A stretch of DNA of 64,000 nt. Origin: Bacteroidales bacterium (GTDB taxonomy: Bacteria; Bacteroidota; Bacteroidia; Bacteroidales; UBA932). The stretch covers positions 19,108 to 83,107 of the forward strand of contig JAFZVQ010000003.1 of the NCBI GenBank assembly GCA_017617715.1, read 5' to 3'. The notes under the pieces are model-generated. The model was given only the letters and a program-made list of their open reading frames with translations. It did no database searches and was not told where the DNA came from. Positions 7,458 to 16,528 of this stretch are shown in pieces (the stretch's first letter is position 1; every line of letters starts with the position of its first letter). The position numbers were made by a program, and so were the translations under genes.

Positions 7458-8539
7458 CTGCCTTTGTATAAATAATTATGCTTGCGGCGCCAGAAATAGA
7501 GCCATATCATGTGGAATGGCATCCAGAACACTTCCGACGGATAATGCATGAAATATCGCAGCCCGCGGCCGAATTTGCGTTTCCCGTGGGCTACCAGTCC
7601 CTCGCCCTTTGCGTGGGCGTTGCGCGGATCGTAGCGGCCGAAATTGCCCGAGCGCAGTATCTCTTCCAGAAGGAACGAGCCTTCACTGGCATCCGGAGCG
7701 ACAAGCATGTTCCGGCTGTCCAGCTGGAACACTTCCCCGAGCACCCACATCACGGATGCGGCGAAGCCCTGCATTTTCAGAAACTTCAGGTCCTCCCGCA
7801 CCTTTTCCCTGTCAGCGTCCGTAAGTTGCCCAAGCACATAGTAATAGTCCAGCAGCTGGCGCAAGCCGACTCCTTCCTCCAGCACATGGCGGTAGATGTG
7901 GATAAGCATGTACACGGCATCGAAGCGGGTCGTGGGGACGCAGAAGCCGAGCCGGGGGTTGAAACCCGAAAACTGCTCGCCGGCATTTGCCGAGAACCAG
8001 CGCTGCAGGCGCCTGTTGGCTCCGGGTGCGTTCATCCAGGAAGGAGTGAAATGCACTTCCACACCCATCTTGGGTATGAGGTCGGCGTCCAGATGATGGT
8101 ACACGATTTTCTTGACGGGGCACAGGGAGCGGATATAATCAACTATCGCCTGCCTGTCCCCTTCGAGCCATATATCGATGTCGCCGCACTGGCGAAGCGT
8201 CGGATCAGGATAACGCAGGGCGGCTCCCTGCCCTTTCAGCAGGCAGCTGCGGAAGCCGTCCGACAGGAATTTGTCGTACAGGGAACGGCACATTTTCATC
8301 TGTGCCTCGTTTCTTTTGGCTATCTTTTCCGCCATCATCGCCCAGCGTGAATACACGCTAAGGGGTATCTCCAAGGTGTCGTGGAGCACATCGATTACGG
8401 GGAAAGTCACGCCCAGGAGATTGTGCTTGCCTGTGACTTTCAGCAGATCCTCCCACTCTTCACGGGATGCAGGGGGCTCCGAAAGGGAGTCCCTGCGGCC
8501 CACGGCCATCTGCACGAGATCGAAAAAAGCGTTGTTCAT
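7454..8539 (-). CDS. Nucleotidyltransferase-fold protein of unknown role in the glycan locus
   Basis: This 361-residue protein resembles the uncharacterised nucleotidyltransferase family found in Bacteroidota polysaccharide loci (NTP_transf_5 type). The central segment 'SCLLKGQGAALRYPDP' followed by 'RQCGDIDIWLEG' (near residues 110-145) carries a D-x-D metal-binding pair of the polymerase-beta type fold. The rest is mostly alpha-helical, and the C-terminus is basic and aromatic (FMHYPSEVFWMPFHMIWLYFWRR core). The substrate is unknown; it could transfer a nucleotidyl or phospho group to the glycan or to a lipid-linked precursor. An ATG at 8539, 1 nt after the upstream stop, is preferred over a GTG at 8560. 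It overlaps hddA by 4 nt. Confidence 0.7.
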   Translation of the reverse strand: MNNAFFDLVQMAVGRRDSLSEPPASREEWEDLLKVTGKHNLLGVTFPVIDVLHDTLEIPLSVYSRWAMMAEKIAKRNEAQMKMCRSLYDKFLSDGFRSCLLKGQGAALRYPDPTLRQCGDIDIWLEGDRQAIVDYIRSLCPVKKIVYHHLDADLIPKMGVEVHFTPSWMNAPGANRRLQRWFSANAGEQFSGFNPRLGFCVPTTRFDAVYMLIHIYRHVLEEGVGLRQLLDYYYVLGQLTDADREKVREDLKFLKMQGFAASVMWVLGEVFQLDSRNMLVAPDASEGSFLLEEILRSGNFGRYDPRNAHAKGEGLVAHGKRKFGRGLRYFMHYPSEVFWMPFHMIWLYFWRRKHNYLYKGR

Positions 8540-8540
8540 T

Positions 8541-9911
8541 TCAATATGCTTGCTTGTCACCGCCCAGTATCTGTGCGATTGTCTTGAGTATAATCTTCAC
8601 GTCGAGGCCGAAGGACCAGTGCTCGATATACCAAATATCGTAGCGCACGCGGTCCGCCATGGCCTCGGTGGTCTTGGTCTCGCCCCGGCATCCGTTGACC
8701 TGCGCCCATCCCGTGAGGCCGGGCTTCACCATGTGGCGCACCAGATATTCGTCCACCAGCTTAGTGTACATCTCAGTGTGGAGTTCCATGTGCGGACGGG
8801 GGCCGATTATGGACATGTCCCCTTTCAGCACGTTGATGAACTGGGGCAGTTCGTCGATGGAGGTGCGGCGCAGGAAGTCGCCGAACTTTGTCTTGCGGGG
8901 ATCGTCGGCCGTGGCCTGAAGCTTGTCTGCGTCGGCGTTGACCTTCATCGAACGGAACTTGTACATGGTGAACGGACGTCCCTTGTAGCCCGTGCGCTTC
9001 TGCCTGAACAGGATGGGGCCGGGGGAAGAAAGGGTGGTGCCGATGGCCACGAAGCACCAGACGAAGGGGTACACGATGACGAGGAACAGCAGGCTGGCTA
9101 TAATATCGAAGGAACGCTTGATGAAAGCGTTCACCGGATTGGAGAGCGGCTCGTCGCGGAGCTTGACCACGGTCAACGGGCCCAGCTCGCTGAAAGACAT
9201 GGACCGGTGGAGATAGCCGTCCATGTTCGGCACATAGTAGAAGTCTATGAAGAGGTTCTCGCATTCGGAGATTATCTCGTTCACGGTGGCGCTCTTCAGG
9301 GCCGGGTTCAGGCTGCAATAGACCTGGTGGACTTTGTTGTGTTCGAGGTAGTCCTTTATGGCCGGAAGGTCTTCCCCGAAAGAAGCCACCAGCTTATAGT
9401 CGGCGAATTCAGCGTTGTTCTGCAGTATGTCGGCAAGCTTCGCCGCATTCTCGTTCTCCCCCACTATGACCACGTGGACCTTGTTGCGTCCCCTCTTCCG
9501 TGCGGCCAGGATGGCGGCGCGGAACAAAAGGTGCCAGATACTGATGGCCACCACGGCGAAAATGCCCTGATACAGGTAGAAATGGCCTGCGAAGCTGTAG
9601 AACAGTATGTTCACGGAGGCCGCCAGCACGCCAAGAGTCAGCACACACTGATAGAACACCCTCAGTATCTGAGCCTTCCAGTTATAGCCCCTGTCGTGGA
9701 GCCGGACAGGCACAAGCACCATCGCGATGATGAAACCGACAATGAGGAAATACAGCGAGCGCGGCCGCGAGAGCACGTAATCTTCAGCTGCGGTGAAGGT
9801 GAACCAGCTCAGCATCCACTCGAAGATGCCGATGTGGATGGCGAGATCCACCAGCATCACAGGCACGCTGTAATAGAAAAACTCCTTGGTGTAGAATGTT
9901 TTAGTGTTCAT
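8541..9911 (-). CDS. Polyprenyl-phosphate glycosyl-1-phosphate transferase (initiating enzyme, WcaJ/WbaP type)
   Basis: This 456-residue membrane protein starts glycan assembly by moving a sugar phosphate from a nucleotide sugar to undecaprenyl phosphate on the inner face of the inner membrane. It has four N-terminal membrane segments (residues about 15-135), a central Rossmann-like domain (VVIVGENENAAKLADIL), a further hydrophobic hairpin near 275-300 and the C-terminal catalytic domain with 'SPGPILFRQKRTGYKG', 'KFRSM', 'RRTSIDELPQFINVLKGD' and 'SIIGPRPH', then 'KPGLTGWAQVNG'. These are the hallmarks of large bacterial polyisoprenyl-phosphate hexose-1-phosphate transferases, which often use UDP-glucose or UDP-galactose; the sugar cannot be read from the sequence. 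The start overlaps the upstream GT4 gene by 11 nt. Confidence 0.93.
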   Translation of the reverse strand: MNTKTFYTKEFFYYSVPVMLVDLAIHIGIFEWMLSWFTFTAAEDYVLSRPRSLYFLIVGFIIAMVLVPVRLHDRGYNWKAQILRVFYQCVLTLGVLAASVNILFYSFAGHFYLYQGIFAVVAISIWHLLFRAAILAARKRGRNKVHVVIVGENENAAKLADILQNNAEFADYKLVASFGEDLPAIKDYLEHNKVHQVYCSLNPALKSATVNEIISECENLFIDFYYVPNMDGYLHRSMSFSELGPLTVVKLRDEPLSNPVNAFIKRSFDIIASLLFLVIVYPFVWCFVAIGTTLSSPGPILFRQKRTGYKGRPFTMYKFRSMKVNADADKLQATADDPRKTKFGDFLRRTSIDELPQFINVLKGDMSIIGPRPHMELHTEMYTKLVDEYLVRHMVKPGLTGWAQVNGCRGETKTTEAMADRVRYDIWYIEHWSFGLDVKIILKTIAQILGGDKQAY

Positions 9912-10971
9912 AGACTTCGTAAACTTGACGGGCTATGCGGTCCCAGTCGTATTTGGTCATATCGTATTCAGCTTCGCCGGGCGAAGAAAGCATTGCTTCA
10001 AGCTTTGCCTGCAGGTCCTGCACGTCGGCGCAATGGAAATAGTTACTCTCGTCAAGGCCGACCTCCAGGTTGGCGGGGATGTCGCTCACGACCACCTTGC
10101 GGCGGTAGCTCATCGCCTCCAGCAGGGCAATTGGGAGCCCTTCGTGGGAAGACGGCAGCACGTAGCAGGCGGCGTGGCTCAGGAGGGAATGCAGCTTGCG
10201 GCCGCGTATGAACCCGGTCAGCACGGCGCCGGACGCCTTTGCATCGGTCTTGAGCCTGCGGGAGTAGTCGTCTTCGAAATCGGTGTCGCCGGCCAGCACA
10301 AGCTTGTAGCCGCCGAGGCCCTTGCAGGCCCCCACAAGGTCGTGGAGCCTCTTTTCCGGCACGAACCGGCACATCCCCAGGATATACTTCCCCGGCTCTA
10401 TGCCGAGCTCGGCGAAATACTCCGGATAGTCGCAGAAGTCCGGGGCCGGGACACCGTTGTAAATGAGGTTGACGCCCCTGGTGCGGCCGTATTTGTCTTT
10501 GACTATGTTGCGTATCACGTCGGAAATCACTATCACCTGGTCGGCGTACCTGCATCCCATGCGCTCGCCGAAACGCAGCATCATCTTTGCCGCACGACCC
10601 CATTTATCGCGGTCGTAGTCGGGGCCATGGTGGGTGAACACCACCTTCAAGCCGCGCAGCTTGGCATACGGGGCAAGTATGGCCGGCCCTATGGCATTAA
10701 TGTGCACGATATCGGCATGCTCGCGGGCGGCGAAATTGATGGCGCGGAAAGTATGGATTATGGCCTCGAAGGCTTTCTTCTTTGGCGTGGGTATATCCTT
10801 GAGTTTCACGCCCTTCCATTCGGTAAGGCCATCCGATACGTAGCTCGCCCGCCGCACCACGGTGATGTCGGCTCCAAGAGCTGCGAGCCTCGGGCACAGT
10901 TCTTCGCAATGGGTTTCCACTCCGCCCATCACATTCGGGATGCCCCGGGTGCCGGTGACCACTACTTTCAT
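9901..10971 (-). CDS. Glycosyltransferase family 4
   Basis: This 356-residue GT-B glycosyltransferase has an N-terminal glycine-rich start (GTRGIPNVMGGVETHCEEL) typical of bacterial rhamnosyl- or similar GT4 enzymes with a DUF1972-like N-domain. The C-terminal donor-binding region carries 'YVLPSSHEGLPIALLEAMS', the E-x7-E motif of retaining GT4 enzymes. It should add one sugar to the lipid-linked repeat unit on the cytoplasmic side. It overlaps the radical SAM gene upstream (ATGA) and the initiating transferase downstream (11 nt). Donor and acceptor are not predictable from sequence. Confidence 0.9.
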   Translation of the reverse strand: MKVVVTGTRGIPNVMGGVETHCEELCPRLAALGADITVVRRASYVSDGLTEWKGVKLKDIPTPKKKAFEAIIHTFRAINFAAREHADIVHINAIGPAILAPYAKLRGLKVVFTHHGPDYDRDKWGRAAKMMLRFGERMGCRYADQVIVISDVIRNIVKDKYGRTRGVNLIYNGVPAPDFCDYPEYFAELGIEPGKYILGMCRFVPEKRLHDLVGACKGLGGYKLVLAGDTDFEDDYSRRLKTDAKASGAVLTGFIRGRKLHSLLSHAACYVLPSSHEGLPIALLEAMSYRRKVVVSDIPANLEVGLDESNYFHCADVQDLQAKLEAMLSSPGEAEYDMTKYDWDRIARQVYEVYEH

Positions 10972-12059
10972 TTCTTCAACCCATCATTTGCCACGGCCGA
11001 CATGTCGCAGGTGGACAGTGCGTCGAGCTGTTCCTTGGTGACTTTCCCGTCGCGATAGTCGCGCACGGCCGGAATCTCATACATGGAGTATTTCTTGCCC
11101 GGGCGCAGCTTGTGGCGAAGCACCCACCATGCCGGGTTCCATATGTATTTATGCATCGCCGGGCTCACAGATCCTATCATCCAGCACTGGCGGTCGCAGT
11201 GACGCACGGCGGTGCGCACCTTCTCAGCCTCCGGGGAATTCCACAGCTCGTCCCAGCCCTGGCGGTTGAGGTTGCCCATGACGAGTTTGTCTTTGGTGCC
11301 GTTGCAGGGCATCACGTCGCCGTAGGGGTCGATGAAGAAGGTGTCGAAGCTCATGTCGCAGGGCAGCAGGCGCGGCTGGCCGTAGATGTAGTTGATCAGG
11401 CCGTGGTTGAAATAGGCGCGGAACCATTTCTTGGGGCTGTTCGACTTCAGCAGCTCGTTGACGAGGTCCTCGAAGTTCTGCGCCACCATAGGCCGGTCGT
11501 GGATTATGTTTTTCGCTTCCACGAAGTAGAAACTGTTGTGGAGGCTTGCGGTGGCGAACTCCATGCCCATTTCCTCGCTGATCTTGTAGAGCGGCACCAG
11601 GTCAGGAGCGTTCTTGTCCTGCACAGTCATTCCGAAGCCCACGTCTTTCATGCCCATCTCCCGGAGCTTCTTAAGCGTCTGGTAGCCGCGCTGGAAGCCG
11701 TTTTCAAGGCCGCGGATCTCGTTGTTGGTCTGCTCCAGGCCCTCGATGCTGATGCGTATGCCTATCTGCGGAAACTCCTTGCAGAGGTCGATTATCCTCT
11801 CGGTGAAATAGCCGTTGGTGCTTATCACGATGCGGTCCGAGAGCTTGAACAGCTCCCGCACGATATCCTTGAGGTCTTCGCGTATGAAGGGCTCCCCTCC
11901 CGTGATGTTGGTGAAATACATCTTCGGAAGCTTCTTTATGGTCTCCACGCTTATCTCATCCTCCGGACGCGACGGAGCCTTGTATCGGTTGCACATCGTG
12001 CACCTCGCATTGCAGCGGTAGGTCACGATCACCGTGCCGTTGAGTTTCTTAATGGGCAT
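10968..12059 (-). CDS. Radical SAM protein with SPASM-like C-terminus
   Basis: This 363-residue protein has the radical SAM cluster motif near residue 14 (CNARCTMC, that is C-x3-C-x2-C), the SAM-binding 'ITGGEPFIREDL', and a C-terminal Cys set (CDMSFDTFFIDPYGDVMPC near 232-250, then HCDRQC near 288) like SPASM/Twitch domains that bind extra Fe-S clusters. The family includes peptide-modifying and sugar-modifying enzymes. No precursor peptide gene was found beside it. Its place between fcl and a GT4, coupled by TAATG and ATGA overlaps, argues for a role in modifying a sugar, a glycan intermediate or a lipid carrier. That role is inferred from context alone. Confidence 0.85.
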   Translation of the reverse strand: MPIKKLNGTVIVTYRCNARCTMCNRYKAPSRPEDEISVETIKKLPKMYFTNITGGEPFIREDLKDIVRELFKLSDRIVISTNGYFTERIIDLCKEFPQIGIRISIEGLEQTNNEIRGLENGFQRGYQTLKKLREMGMKDVGFGMTVQDKNAPDLVPLYKISEEMGMEFATASLHNSFYFVEAKNIIHDRPMVAQNFEDLVNELLKSNSPKKWFRAYFNHGLINYIYGQPRLLPCDMSFDTFFIDPYGDVMPCNGTKDKLVMGNLNRQGWDELWNSPEAEKVRTAVRHCDRQCWMIGSVSPAMHKYIWNPAWWVLRHKLRPGKKYSMYEIPAVRDYRDGKVTKEQLDALSTCDMSAVANDGLKK

Positions 12060-13003
12060 TATCTTTCTGCTCTTACTGGGTTATGCAGGAAATCTTCGTA
12101 TGCAAGGCGGATTCCGTCTTCAAGCTCGGTCTTGTATGTCCAGCCCAGGGCCGTAGCCTTGCTGACGTCCAGGAGCTTGCGGGGGGTACCGTTGGGGCGG
12201 GTGGTATCCCACTCGATACGGCCCTTATAGCCAACCACCTTTGCCACCAGTTCCGTGAGGGCCTTGATAGTCAGCTCCTTACCGGTCCCGGCATTGACGG
12301 TCTCGTTGCCCGAGTAATTATTCATCAGGAACACGCAAAGGTTGGCGAGGTCGTCGACATACAAGAACTCGCGCAGGGGGCTGCCGTCACCCCAGCAGGT
12401 GACGCTTTCCGCACCGCTCTCCTTGGCCTCATGGAATCGGCGGATGAGAGCAGGAAGCACATGCGAGTGCTCAGGATGGTAATTGTCGTTGGGGCCGTAG
12501 AGATTGGTCGGCATGACAGAGATGTAGTCGGTGCCATACTGGCGGTTGAGGAACTCGCAATACTTAAGGCCGCTGATTTTCGCAAGGGCATAGGCCTCGT
12601 TGGTCTTTTCCAGCGCGCCTGTGAGCAAGCAGCTTTCCGGCATGGGCTGGGGAGCAAGACGGGGGTAGATACAGCTGGAACCCAGGAACTCAAGTTTCTT
12701 GCATCCGTTCTTCCATGCGGCATGGATGACATTCATCTCCAGGATCATGTTGTCGTACATGAAATCGGCAAGGGCATTCTGGTTCGCCACGATACCGCCG
12801 ACTTTGGCTGCAGCCAGAAAGACGTATTCAGGCTTTTCCCCGGCGAAGAATGCTTCCACAGCCTCCTGGCGGCAGAGATCGAGTTCTTTATGGGTGCGGG
12901 TAATGATATTATCGTAGCCCTGGCGCTGCAGCTCGCGCACGATGGCGCTTCCCACCATGCCCCTATGTCCGGCCACGTAAATTTTGGAATGCTTTTCCAT
13001 CAT
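12059..13003 (-). CDS. fcl: GDP-L-fucose synthase
   Basis: This 314-residue SDR enzyme (also called WcaG) epimerises and reduces GDP-4-keto-6-deoxy-mannose to GDP-L-fucose. The NADP-binding '[16 protein letters not shown]' is at the N-terminus, 'LGSSCIYP' and '[12 protein letters not shown]' give the catalytic Ser/Tyr/Lys, and '[11 protein letters not shown]' is typical of the family. Two adjacent ATG codons (13003 and 13000) can serve as start; the first overlaps the gmd stop as ATGA. A longer frame reaching 13177 runs inside gmd and is not used. It makes the donor for the fucosyltransferase at 19022-19900. Confidence 0.94.
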   Translation of the reverse strand: MMEKHSKIYVAGHRGMVGSAIVRELQRQGYDNIITRTHKELDLCRQEAVEAFFAGEKPEYVFLAAAKVGGIVANQNALADFMYDNMILEMNVIHAAWKNGCKKLEFLGSSCIYPRLAPQPMPESCLLTGALEKTNEAYALAKISGLKYCEFLNRQYGTDYISVMPTNLYGPNDNYHPEHSHVLPALIRRFHEAKESGAESVTCWGDGSPLREFLYVDDLANLCVFLMNNYSGNETVNAGTGKELTIKALTELVAKVVGYKGRIEWDTTRPNGTPRKLLDVSKATALGWTYKTELEDGIRLAYEDFLHNPVRAER

Positions 13004-14103
13004 TTCACTATTCCTTTTTCGAGATATTCGGCAAGATTTGTACGGACCTTGGCAGCCGCGCCTTCCGCAGCCACCTTGGCCATATCGTGTTCCACCATCA
13101 GTTTCACCAACTGTTCGAAACTGGTCTTGGAGGGATTCCAGCCGAGGATAGCCTTGGCTTTCGTCGGATCGCCCCATAGATTGACCACGTCCGTGGGCCT
13201 GTAGAAATCAGGGCTCACCTCAACAAGGGTTTTACCCACGAACCCTTCGGGGCCTGCCACACAGATACCCTTTTCATCAGCTCCTTCGCCCCTGAATTCC
13301 AGTTCGATTCCGACTTCCTTGAAGGCGTGGTAACAGAACTCGCGCACGCTGTGCTGGACGCCGGTCGCAATGACGAAATCGTCAGGGGCGTCCTGCTGAA
13401 GGATGAGCCACATACATTCCACATAATCCCTGGCGTATCCCCAGTCCCTGAGGGAGCTGAGATTGCCAAGATACAGTTTATCCTGGTGGCCTTGCCTTAT
13501 GCGTGCTGCGGCAAGGGTAATCTTACGGGTGACGAAAGTTTCGCCGCGGCGCTCACTCTCATGGTTGAACAGAATACCACTGCAGCAGAACATATTGTAT
13601 GCCTCCCTGTACTCCTTGACAATCCAGTAGCCATAGAGCTTGGCGACTGCATAGGGGCTGTAGGGATGGAATGGCGTGTTCTCGTTCTGGGGCACCTCCT
13701 CCACCTTGCCGTAAAGCTCCGATGTCGATGCCTGGTAGATGCGGCAGGTCGATTCCAGGCCGCATGCGCGCACTGCTTCAAGTATGCGGAGCACGCCTAC
13801 CGCATCAACGTCCGCAGTGAATTCCGGGGAATCGAAACTCACCTGGACATGGCTTTGTGCGGCAAGATTATAGATTTCATCAGGGCGCACACTTGCAACC
13901 ACCTTCACGATGGACATGGAATCCCCGAGGTCGGCATAATGGAGATGGAAATGCGGTTTCCCTTCAAGATGGGCAATACGTTCGCGGAAATCCACGGAAC
14001 TGCGACGGATTATGCCGTGGACATCGTAACCCTTGGCAAGCAGGAATTCGGACAGGTAACTGCCGTCCTGCCCGGTAATACCGGTGATAAGAGCCTTTTT
14101 CAT
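13000..14103 (-). CDS. gmd: GDP-mannose 4,6-dehydratase
   Basis: This 367-residue SDR-family enzyme turns GDP-D-mannose into GDP-4-keto-6-deoxy-D-mannose. It shows '[19 protein letters not shown]', 'HGIIRRSS', '[15 protein letters not shown]', '[12 protein letters not shown]' and the Y-x3-K site '[13 protein letters not shown]', all typical of Gmd. It starts 1 nt after the beta-helix gene's stop and overlaps fcl downstream, forming the usual gmd-fcl pair for GDP-L-fucose. GDP-mannose must come from genes outside the window. Confidence 0.96.
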   Translation of the reverse strand: MKKALITGITGQDGSYLSEFLLAKGYDVHGIIRRSSVDFRERIAHLEGKPHFHLHYADLGDSMSIVKVVASVRPDEIYNLAAQSHVQVSFDSPEFTADVDAVGVLRILEAVRACGLESTCRIYQASTSELYGKVEEVPQNENTPFHPYSPYAVAKLYGYWIVKEYREAYNMFCCSGILFNHESERRGETFVTRKITLAAARIRQGHQDKLYLGNLSSLRDWGYARDYVECMWLILQQDAPDDFVIATGVQHSVREFCYHAFKEVGIELEFRGEGADEKGICVAGPEGFVGKTLVEVSPDFYRPTDVVNLWGDPTKAKAILGWNPSKTSFEQLVKLMVEHDMAKVAAEGAAAKVRTNLAEYLEKGIVK

Positions 14104-14104
14104 A

Positions 14105-15397
14105 TCAGTTAAAAGTGTTTCTAAGCGTTATATTCTCGCCGGACAGTCCGGGTTGCATTTTGACCTTCTCCCTCTGTCCGGTAAATCTGTTCCTGGTTAT
14201 CCTGATGCCTTTGACGGAAAGCTCCTGCACGTCGCTTCCGGTCTCGGGATCAATCACATCAGCAAATGAAATAGTCTCAGGGAGCTCCTCCCCGACTGTC
14301 TGGAAAACATTGTCGACCATTGTCACATCCACGGAAGAGCACACTGAAACAGCACTGCTCTGTGGCTTATAGATCAGTTTTACAGTATTGTTGCGGAAAT
14401 CCACGTTGTCGCTGTGCCTGATATCAACCGCCCCGCGGCCTGCCTCCCTTGCGGCACAGGAAATCTCGTTGTTGCGGATCTTTATCCCCTTATTGATACC
14501 CTTTTGAATGGAGAAGAACTCCTGGGAGACTTCGAATCCTTTATGTGTGCCTTCGAGAATGTTGCGGGTGACTTTCAAATTGGTACAACCAATCGACAGG
14601 AATGTGCCGAAAGCATTGCGGCTCTCATTCCGGGTGACTGTTATGTTGTCGGACCACATGAGCAATATGCCCCAGTCGCCGCAATCGGAAATGAAGTTAT
14701 CCCGCACTATGCCCCGGCGGCAAGGATGGACCGTGGTCGTGTTCACGTCTCCGAAACGGCCCTCAACCTCAATCCCTATACACTGAGGCGCTATAACAGT
14801 ATTATTCTCTATCACGAAATCCGAGCAATGGCCGTGGGCAAGTATGCCGTCGTAGCGCGTATTGCGGACAATATTGTCGTGGACTTTGAAATTCCTGGGT
14901 GAGTTCGCAAACGAAGTGTTCGGGTCGTCTGCACGGCCACATATATGGATACCATAAAAAGTATTGTTGCCGTCTTCGTCTTTTTCGGAATCGCAGCTGC
15001 ACCTGCAAATTTCAAAATCATGGCAGTTTCCGATAACGTAGAAACTCGCGAACTGCTCCTTCGTGCCATAGAACGACAACCCGTCCACCACGAAGTCCTG
15101 ACAGTCCAGGATCATGAATATCCTGCACTCAATGCGGCCGCCGAACGGATTCCCTACTATCTCGAAATTACTGCAGTCCTTGACCGTAAAATCATGTGTC
15201 AGACGGATCAGCGTCGGGGGCAGAAGCAGCCTCTTCCCGGAAATATCGTTCAGCGCCTTCACCAGTGTCTCCCCTGCTGCTTCCGGCGTCATCACTTCGC
15301 CATAATCTTCCAGCCGCACGGTGGTCAGCTTTGCCGCGCAGGCGGCAAGAGGAGTAATAAGCAGACACATGCACAGTAAGACCTTAAGAATTCTCAT
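14105..15397 (-). CDS. Exported right-handed beta-helix protein (possible lipoprotein)
   Basis: This 430-residue protein starts with a signal peptide ending LAAC (Cys20), so it may be a lipoprotein; SPI cleavage after CAA or ACA cannot be excluded. From about residue 70 it has repeated short beta coils with N/D/V/I patterns (for example '[20 protein letters not shown]' and '[14 protein letters not shown]'), the signature of parallel beta-helix proteins such as pectate lyases, alginate epimerases and glycan lyases. No catalytic set could be assigned. Embedded between a GT4 gene and gmd, it may cut, epimerise or bind the glycan in the periplasm or on the surface. Coupled to the upstream GT4 by an ATGA overlap. 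Confidence 0.78.
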   Translation of the reverse strand: MRILKVLLCMCLLITPLAACAAKLTTVRLEDYGEVMTPEAAGETLVKALNDISGKRLLLPPTLIRLTHDFTVKDCSNFEIVGNPFGGRIECRIFMILDCQDFVVDGLSFYGTKEQFASFYVIGNCHDFEICRCSCDSEKDEDGNNTFYGIHICGRADDPNTSFANSPRNFKVHDNIVRNTRYDGILAHGHCSDFVIENNTVIAPQCIGIEVEGRFGDVNTTTVHPCRRGIVRDNFISDCGDWGILLMWSDNITVTRNESRNAFGTFLSIGCTNLKVTRNILEGTHKGFEVSQEFFSIQKGINKGIKIRNNEISCAAREAGRGAVDIRHSDNVDFRNNTVKLIYKPQSSAVSVCSSVDVTMVDNVFQTVGEELPETISFADVIDPETGSDVQELSVKGIRITRNRFTGQREKVKMQPGLSGENITLRNTFN

Positions 15398-16527
15398 AGC
15401 AGTGATTGAAAAATGTCATGATAGATCTTTGCAGAAGCGGCCCAGGAGAATTCCCTGGAGCGCTTGTACACTTTTTCGCATAATGCATCATATCCGAGGG
15501 GGTCGGCAAACTCCACGACCTTGCGCTTTATTGCCTCGATATCTTCCGGCGGCACACACATATCGATATCTCCGGCGATTTCAGGAAGGCTGGAAGTGTT
15601 GGAGCAAATGGCCGGTGTGCCACAGGACATGGCCTCCAGGACCGGCAGGCCAAACCCTTCATAGTGTGAAACATAAATCATCATAAGCGCCGCGCCGCAA
15701 AGCTTTCCGAGATCTTCGTCCGGCACATAACCAAGGAATACTATGTCTTCCTTGAAACCGCACGACTCCACTATGGACATGATGACTTCTGCATTGTAGC
15801 CTTTTTTCCCGATTATCGCCAGTTTCTTGTCGGCATACAGACCATCCTTCCTCAGGCCTGCGTAGGTTTCGATCACGGCCTTGATATTCTTGCCCGGATA
15901 GTCTATCGTCCCCACAAACAGGAAAAAATCCTTGAGGCCAAGGCCGTAGCGGGCGGCAGCCCCGGCACATTCTTCCGCAGGGAATCTCCTGAACACGGAA
16001 TCGTCCGAAGCATTTGGAGTGACCGTTATCTTTGACTGGGGAGCCTTGAGATACTTGATGATGTCGCGTTTTGAAGATTCGGAAACCGTCAGGACAGCGT
16101 CGCTGCGGCGGGCCATCAAAGGATCGCAGATATTCTTGCGGTAGAACATCCTCATCTTTCCGAACTTGCCTGGGACATTGAACTCGATCAAGTCGTGGAT
16201 GGTCACGACCGTAGGCACGACTTTCCACAGGAGCAGGGAAAAATTCGGAATATAGGCAAGGTCACAGGAATACCTTTTCAACATTTTCTGGAAACCCCAC
16301 TGATGCCACAGCAGGTTCTTCATCCCCGACTCCTTGCTCACGCCGATGTTGACCAGCCGCACATTGTCCAGTCCGTCAAGCTGGCCGAAGCCGTCGTAAT
16401 CATCGTTCTTGAATATGTAATACACATCGCCGGGATTCTGGACCGCCAGTTCCCTGACCACATTCACAAGCACCCGTCCGATTCCGGTGAGCCGGTTACC
16501 TACATATCCGCTGATCCCAACAATCAT
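15394..16527 (-). CDS. Glycosyltransferase family 4
   Basis: This 377-residue GT-B enzyme begins 'IVGISGYVGNRLTGIGRV', where the GR-containing loop is the acceptor side of mannosyl- and rhamnosyl-type GT4 enzymes. The C-domain has 'FVGTIDYPGKNIKAVI', with the donor-phosphate lysine, and 'VSHYEGFGLPVLEAMSCG', the E-x7-E motif. It is expected to extend the lipid-linked repeat unit in the cytoplasm. It begins 1 nt after the stop of the upstream glycosyltransferase and overlaps the beta-helix gene by ATGA. Sugar specificity is unknown. Confidence 0.9.
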   Translation of the reverse strand: MIVGISGYVGNRLTGIGRVLVNVVRELAVQNPGDVYYIFKNDDYDGFGQLDGLDNVRLVNIGVSKESGMKNLLWHQWGFQKMLKRYSCDLAYIPNFSLLLWKVVPTVVTIHDLIEFNVPGKFGKMRMFYRKNICDPLMARRSDAVLTVSESSKRDIIKYLKAPQSKITVTPNASDDSVFRRFPAEECAGAAARYGLGLKDFFLFVGTIDYPGKNIKAVIETYAGLRKDGLYADKKLAIIGKKGYNAEVIMSIVESCGFKEDIVFLGYVPDEDLGKLCGAALMMIYVSHYEGFGLPVLEAMSCGTPAICSNTSSLPEIAGDIDMCVPPEDIEAIKRKVVEFADPLGYDALCEKVYKRSREFSWAASAKIYHDIFQSLL

Positions 16528-16528
16528 A

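Noticed and set aside
8271-10211. Long open frame on the + strand opposite the initiating transferase and a GT4
   Set aside because: The frame lies antisense to clear transferase genes. Its peptide is rich in His, Arg, Gly and Val without any known motif, as expected of a shadow frame in GC-rich DNA.
13004-13177. N-terminal extension of the fcl gene
   Set aside because: It lies inside gmd, has no homology to GDP-fucose synthases, and the ATG at 13003 overlaps the gmd stop in the usual way.
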